Program-made: the position numbers and the translations under genes
NCBI GenBank assembly: GCA_033782935.1
Contig: JAWQEG010000283.1
Coordinates: 1,116,001-1,180,000 of the forward strand
Source of the DNA: Petrolisthes cinctipes
Lineage: Eukaryota > Arthropoda > Malacostraca > Decapoda > Porcellanidae
DNA: 64,000 bases
Direction: 5' to 3'
The notes under the pieces: generated by a model
Database searches by the model: none
Seen by the model: the letters and a program-made list of their open reading frames with translations, nothing else
Told to the model about the DNA's origin: nothing
In this document: piece after piece, positions 61,263-64,000 of the stretch
Layout of the letters: every line of letters starts with the position of its first letter
How positions within the stretch are numbered: the stretch's first letter is position 1

Positions 61263-64000
61263 GTGTTAGAGTATTTTCAAAATACATGCTCAAAACATAC
61301 TGAAAATCGATCTTTTAGGTGCACAAAAGTCGATATGTGCATGCATCTTCAGTACCCGTTTATATCTCAAATTCATTCCCAAAACACCCGAAAATTCAAT
61401 ATTTTGGGGTCCCAGAAGCAATCTGTACAGTGTTAGAGTATTTTCAAAATACAGGCCCAAAACATGCTGAAAATCGATATTTTAGATGCCCAAATTCAAT
61501 ATGTGCATGTATTTTCTGTACCCGTTTATATCTCAAATTCAGGCTCAAAACACCCGAAAAATCAATATTTTGGGGTCCCAGAAGCAATCTGTACATGCCT
61601 ACTCAGTGCTAGAATATTTTCAAAATATAGGCTAAAAACATGCTAAAAATCGATCCTTTAGGTGCCAAAAAGTCGATATCTCAAATTAAGTCCCAAAACA
61701 CCCGAAAATTCGATATTTAGGGGTCCCAGAAGCGATCTGTACATGCCTACTCCGTGTTAGAGTATTTTCAAAATACATGCTCAAAACATACTGAAAATCG
61801 ATCTTTTAGGTGCACAAAAGTCGATATGTGCATGCATCTTCAGTACCCGTTTATATCTGAAATTCAGGCTCAAAACACCCGAAAATTCAATATTTTGGGG
61901 TCCCAGAAGCAATCTGTACATGCCTACTCAGTGTTAGAGTATTTTCAAAATACAGGCCCAAAACATGCTGAAAATCGATATTTTAGATGCCCAAAGTCAA
62001 TATGTGCATGTATCTTCTGTACCCGTTTATATCTCAAATTCAGGCTCAAAACACCCGAAAATTCAATATTTTGGGGTCCCAGAAGCAATCTTTACATGCC
62101 TACACAGTGCTAGAATATTTTCAAAATATAGGCTAAAAACATGCTAAAAATCGACATTTTATGTGCCAAAAAATCGATATCTCAAATTCAGTCCCATAAC
62201 ACCCGAAAATTCGATATTTAGAGGTCCCAGAAGGTATCTGTACATGCCTACTCCGTGTTAGAGTATTTTCAAAATACAGGCCAAAAACATACTGAAAATC
62301 GATCTTTTAGGTGCCCAAAAGTCGATATGTGCATGCATCTTCTGTACCCGTTTATATCTCAAATTCTGGCCCTAAACACCCGAAAATTCGATATTTTGGG
62401 GTCCCAGAAGCGATCTGTCCATACCTACTCCGTGTTAGAGTATTTTCAAAATTAAGGCCCAAAACATGCTCAAAATCGATATTTTTGGTGCCCAAAAGTC
62501 GATATGTGCATTCATCTTCTGTACCCGTTTATATCTCAAATTCAGGCTCAAAACACCCGAAAAATCAATATTTTGGGGTCCCAGAAGCAATCTGTACATG
62601 CCTACTCAGTGCTAGAATATTTTCAAAATATAGGCTAAAAACATGCTAAAAATCGATCCTTTAGGTGCCAAAAAGTCGATATCTCAAATTCAGTCCCAAA
62701 ACACCCGAAAATTCGATATTTAGGGGTCCCAGAAGCGATCTGTACATGCCTACTCCGTGTTAGAGTATTTTCAAAATACATGCTCAAAACATACTGAAAA
62801 TCGATCTTTTAGGTGCACAAAAGTCGATATGTGCATGCATCTTCAGTACCCGTTTATATCTGAAATTCAGGCTCAAAACACCCGAAAATTCAATATTTTG
62901 GGGTCCCAGAAGCAATCTGTACATGCCTACTCAGTGTTAGAGTATTTTCAAAATACAGGCCCAAAACATGCTGAAAATCGATATTTTAGATGCCCAAAGT
63001 CAATATGTGCATGTATCTTCTGTACCCGTTTATATCTCAAATTCAGGCTCAAAACACCCGAAAATTCAATATTTTGGGGTCCCAGAAGCAATCTTTACAT
63101 GCCTACACAGTGCTAGAATATTTTCAAAATATAGGCTAAAAACATGCTAAAAATCGACATTTTATGTGCCAAAAAATCGATATCTCAAATTCAGTCCCAT
63201 AACACCCGAAAATTCGATATTTAGAGGTCCCAGAAGGTATCTGTACATGCCTACTCCGTGTTAGAGTATTTTCAAAATACAGGCCAAAAACATACTGAAA
63301 ATCGATCTTTTAGGGGCCCAAAAGTCGATATGTGCATTCATCTTCTGTACCCGTTTATATCTCAAATTCTGGCCCTAAACACCCGAAAATTCGATATTTT
63401 GGGGTCCCAGAAGCGATCTGTCCATACCTACTCCGTGTTAGAGTATTTTCAAAATTAAGGCCCAAAACATGCTCAAAATCGATATTTTTGGTGCCCAAAA
63501 GTCGATATGTGCATTCATCTTCTGTACCCGTTTATATCTCAAATTCAGGCTCAAAACACCCGAAAAATCAATATTTTGGGGTCCCAGAAGCAATCTGTAC
63601 ATGCCTACTCAGTGCTAGAATATTTTCAAAATATAGGCTAAAAACATGCTAAAAATCGATCCTTTAGGTGCCAAAAAGTCGATATCTCAAATTCAGTCCC
63701 AAAACACCCGAAAATTCGATATTTAGGGGTCCCAGAAGCGATCTGTACATGCCTACTCCGTGTTAGAGTATTTTGAAAATACATGCTCAAAACATACTGA
63801 AAATCGATCTTTTAGGTGCACAAAAGTCGATATGTGCATGCATCTTCAGTACCCGTTTATATCTCAAATTCAGGCTCAAAACACCCGAAAATTCAATATT
63901 TTGGGGTCCCAGAAGCAATCTGTACATGCCTACTCAGTGTTAGAGTATTTTCAAAATACAGGCCCAAAACATGCTGAAAATCGATATTTTAGATGCCCAA
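61263..64000 (+). repeat. HOR block: near-identical 1,003-bp tandem copies, running off the right edge
   Basis: Units start at 61263 (A2-B2-C2, 491 bp), 61754 (A2-B2-C1, 501), 62255 (A1-B1-C2, 502), 62757 (501), 63258 (502) and 63760 (A2 63760-63936, then partial B2). Units 61754-62756 and 62757-63759 share at least eight private changes, including caatctttacatg, ttttatgtgcc, cccataacaccc, ctgtccatacc, a 1-bp gain in B1 (cccaaaagtcgat), aaaaatcaatatt and gatcctttagg. I saw only a few differences (tgcatgcatc/tgcattcatc near 62334, taggtgccc/taggggccc near 63312). Confidence 0.89.

Larger units (their letters stand above)
1..64000. repeat. Tandem satellite DNA array with nested higher-order repeats (whole window)
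   Basis: Every base belongs to head-to-tail copies of one ~148-177 bp monomer family; the phrase ggggtcccagaag and its variants recurs every 148, 176 or 177 bp from one end to the other. Three monomer classes follow the order A (177), B (176), C (148) to give a 501-bp unit. Tiling from each A start (gtgttagag) explains all 64 kb as about 137 units (two partial). By my tally about 26 are 491 bp, 12 are 493 bp, 21 are 324/325 bp, 3 are 486 bp, 2 are 315 bp, and most others are 500-502 bp. All copies have the same orientation. Arrays like this are known as eukaryotic centromeric or pericentromeric satellites; centromere function is inferred, not shown. The monomer family is not one I recognise. 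Confidence 0.97.

Noticed and set aside
218..63652. Many plus-strand open reading frames of 60-178 codons, often encoding a MLEYFQN-like start and an ending such as MPTQC
   Set aside because: The 177-bp and 501-bp periods are divisible by three, so one open frame reappears in each unit. Most longer ones would start at GTG rather than ATG, two overlapping frames are open at once, the 8- and 10-bp deletions shift frame freely, and there is no ribosome site, promoter or codon-level conservation. They are by-products of the satellite.
1..64000. CRISPR array
   Set aside because: No short direct repeats separated by unique spacers; the whole period is repetitive and the units are far too long.
1..64000. 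CENP-B box
   Set aside because: The closest candidate is the reverse strand of acacccgaaaattcgatat, which has TTCGGG and CGAA elements. Their spacing and the required central A do not fit the TTCG-four-A-two-CGGG core.
1..64000. Telomeric repeats, rRNA, tRNA or simple microsatellite
   Set aside because: No TTAGGG-like runs, no cloverleaf or rRNA-like sequence, and no 1-6 bp tandem repeat longer than short A or T runs.
1..64000. Repeats of a surface or structural protein gene
   Set aside because: The C monomer brings stop codons into every unit, frame is not kept between units of 491, 493 and 501 bp, and no flanking non-repeat coding sequence exists in the window.
1..64000. TATA-like promoter or yeast-type replication origin motif at tttatatctc
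   Set aside because: Present once per A or B monomer simply as part of the repeat. It mismatches the ARS consensus in its second half and has no supporting promoter context.
1..64000. G-quadruplex potential at ggggtccc
   Set aside because: Only one G-run per monomer, spaced about 150-177 bp apart, so four runs cannot come together within a normal loop length.
1..64000. Naming the species or a known satellite family
   Set aside because: Nothing outside the repeat is present for taxonomic placement and I do not recognise the monomer. Any name would be a guess.

Overview
The whole 64 kb window is one uninterrupted, head-to-tail tandem array of an AT-rich satellite repeat. I found no protein gene, RNA gene, transposon or any single-copy sequence. 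Megabase-style arrays of roughly 150-180 bp monomers arranged in higher-order repeats (HORs) are typical of eukaryotic centromeric or pericentromeric heterochromatin, so I read this as eukaryotic satellite DNA. I do not recognise the monomer family and cannot name the organism.

The basic layer has three related monomers in fixed order: A (177 bp), B (176 bp) and C (148 bp), together a 501-bp unit. C looks like an A/B monomer that lost 29 bp between 4-bp ATAT direct repeats. A, B and C each occur in two sequence subtypes (A1/A2, B1/B2, C1/C2). The cleanest stretch (55,093-57,097) alternates A2-B2-C1 and A1-B1-C2, so the complete and probably ancestral HOR is a 1,002-bp hexamer. One hand-counted A1-type monomer is about 40% GC.

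I tiled the window by the start of each unit. All 64 kb is accounted for by 501-bp trimers and a small set of derivatives. These are 491 and 493 bp (10- or 8-bp deletion at the B/C junction), 486 bp (15-bp deletion at the C/A junction), 324/325-bp dimers that lack A or B, 315-bp short dimers, one 353-bp A-B unit, and 677/678-bp tetramers with a doubled B or A. Dimers dominate the left third (20 of the 21 I tallied start before 22.5 kb). Trimers, with many 491/493-bp forms, dominate the rest.

A further layer is segmental duplication of multi-unit blocks. Tandem copies have offsets of 1,829 bp (2.2-5.4 kb), 1,642 bp (18.8-22.4 kb), 1,318 bp (33.4-35.7 kb), 1,976 bp (38.2-41.1 kb), 1,847 bp (51.3-53.9 kb), 1,494 bp (58.3-61.2 kb) and 1,003 bp (61.8-63.8 kb). 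Longer-range copies have offsets of 9,201 bp (6.0-7.9 kb with 15.2-17.1 kb) and about 10.1-10.2 kb (32.4-39.9 kb with 42.6-50.0 kb). The array runs off both ends of the window, all copies share one orientation, and no insertion interrupts it.

The most interesting sequence-level signals are a 15-bp dyad in most monomers that keeps its symmetry through a paired base change between monomer types, a deletion hotspot at one linker site, and A/B differences that include CG-to-CA changes expected from decay of methylated CpG. Open reading frames of 60-178 codons occur throughout, but they follow from monomer lengths divisible by three and should not be annotated as genes.
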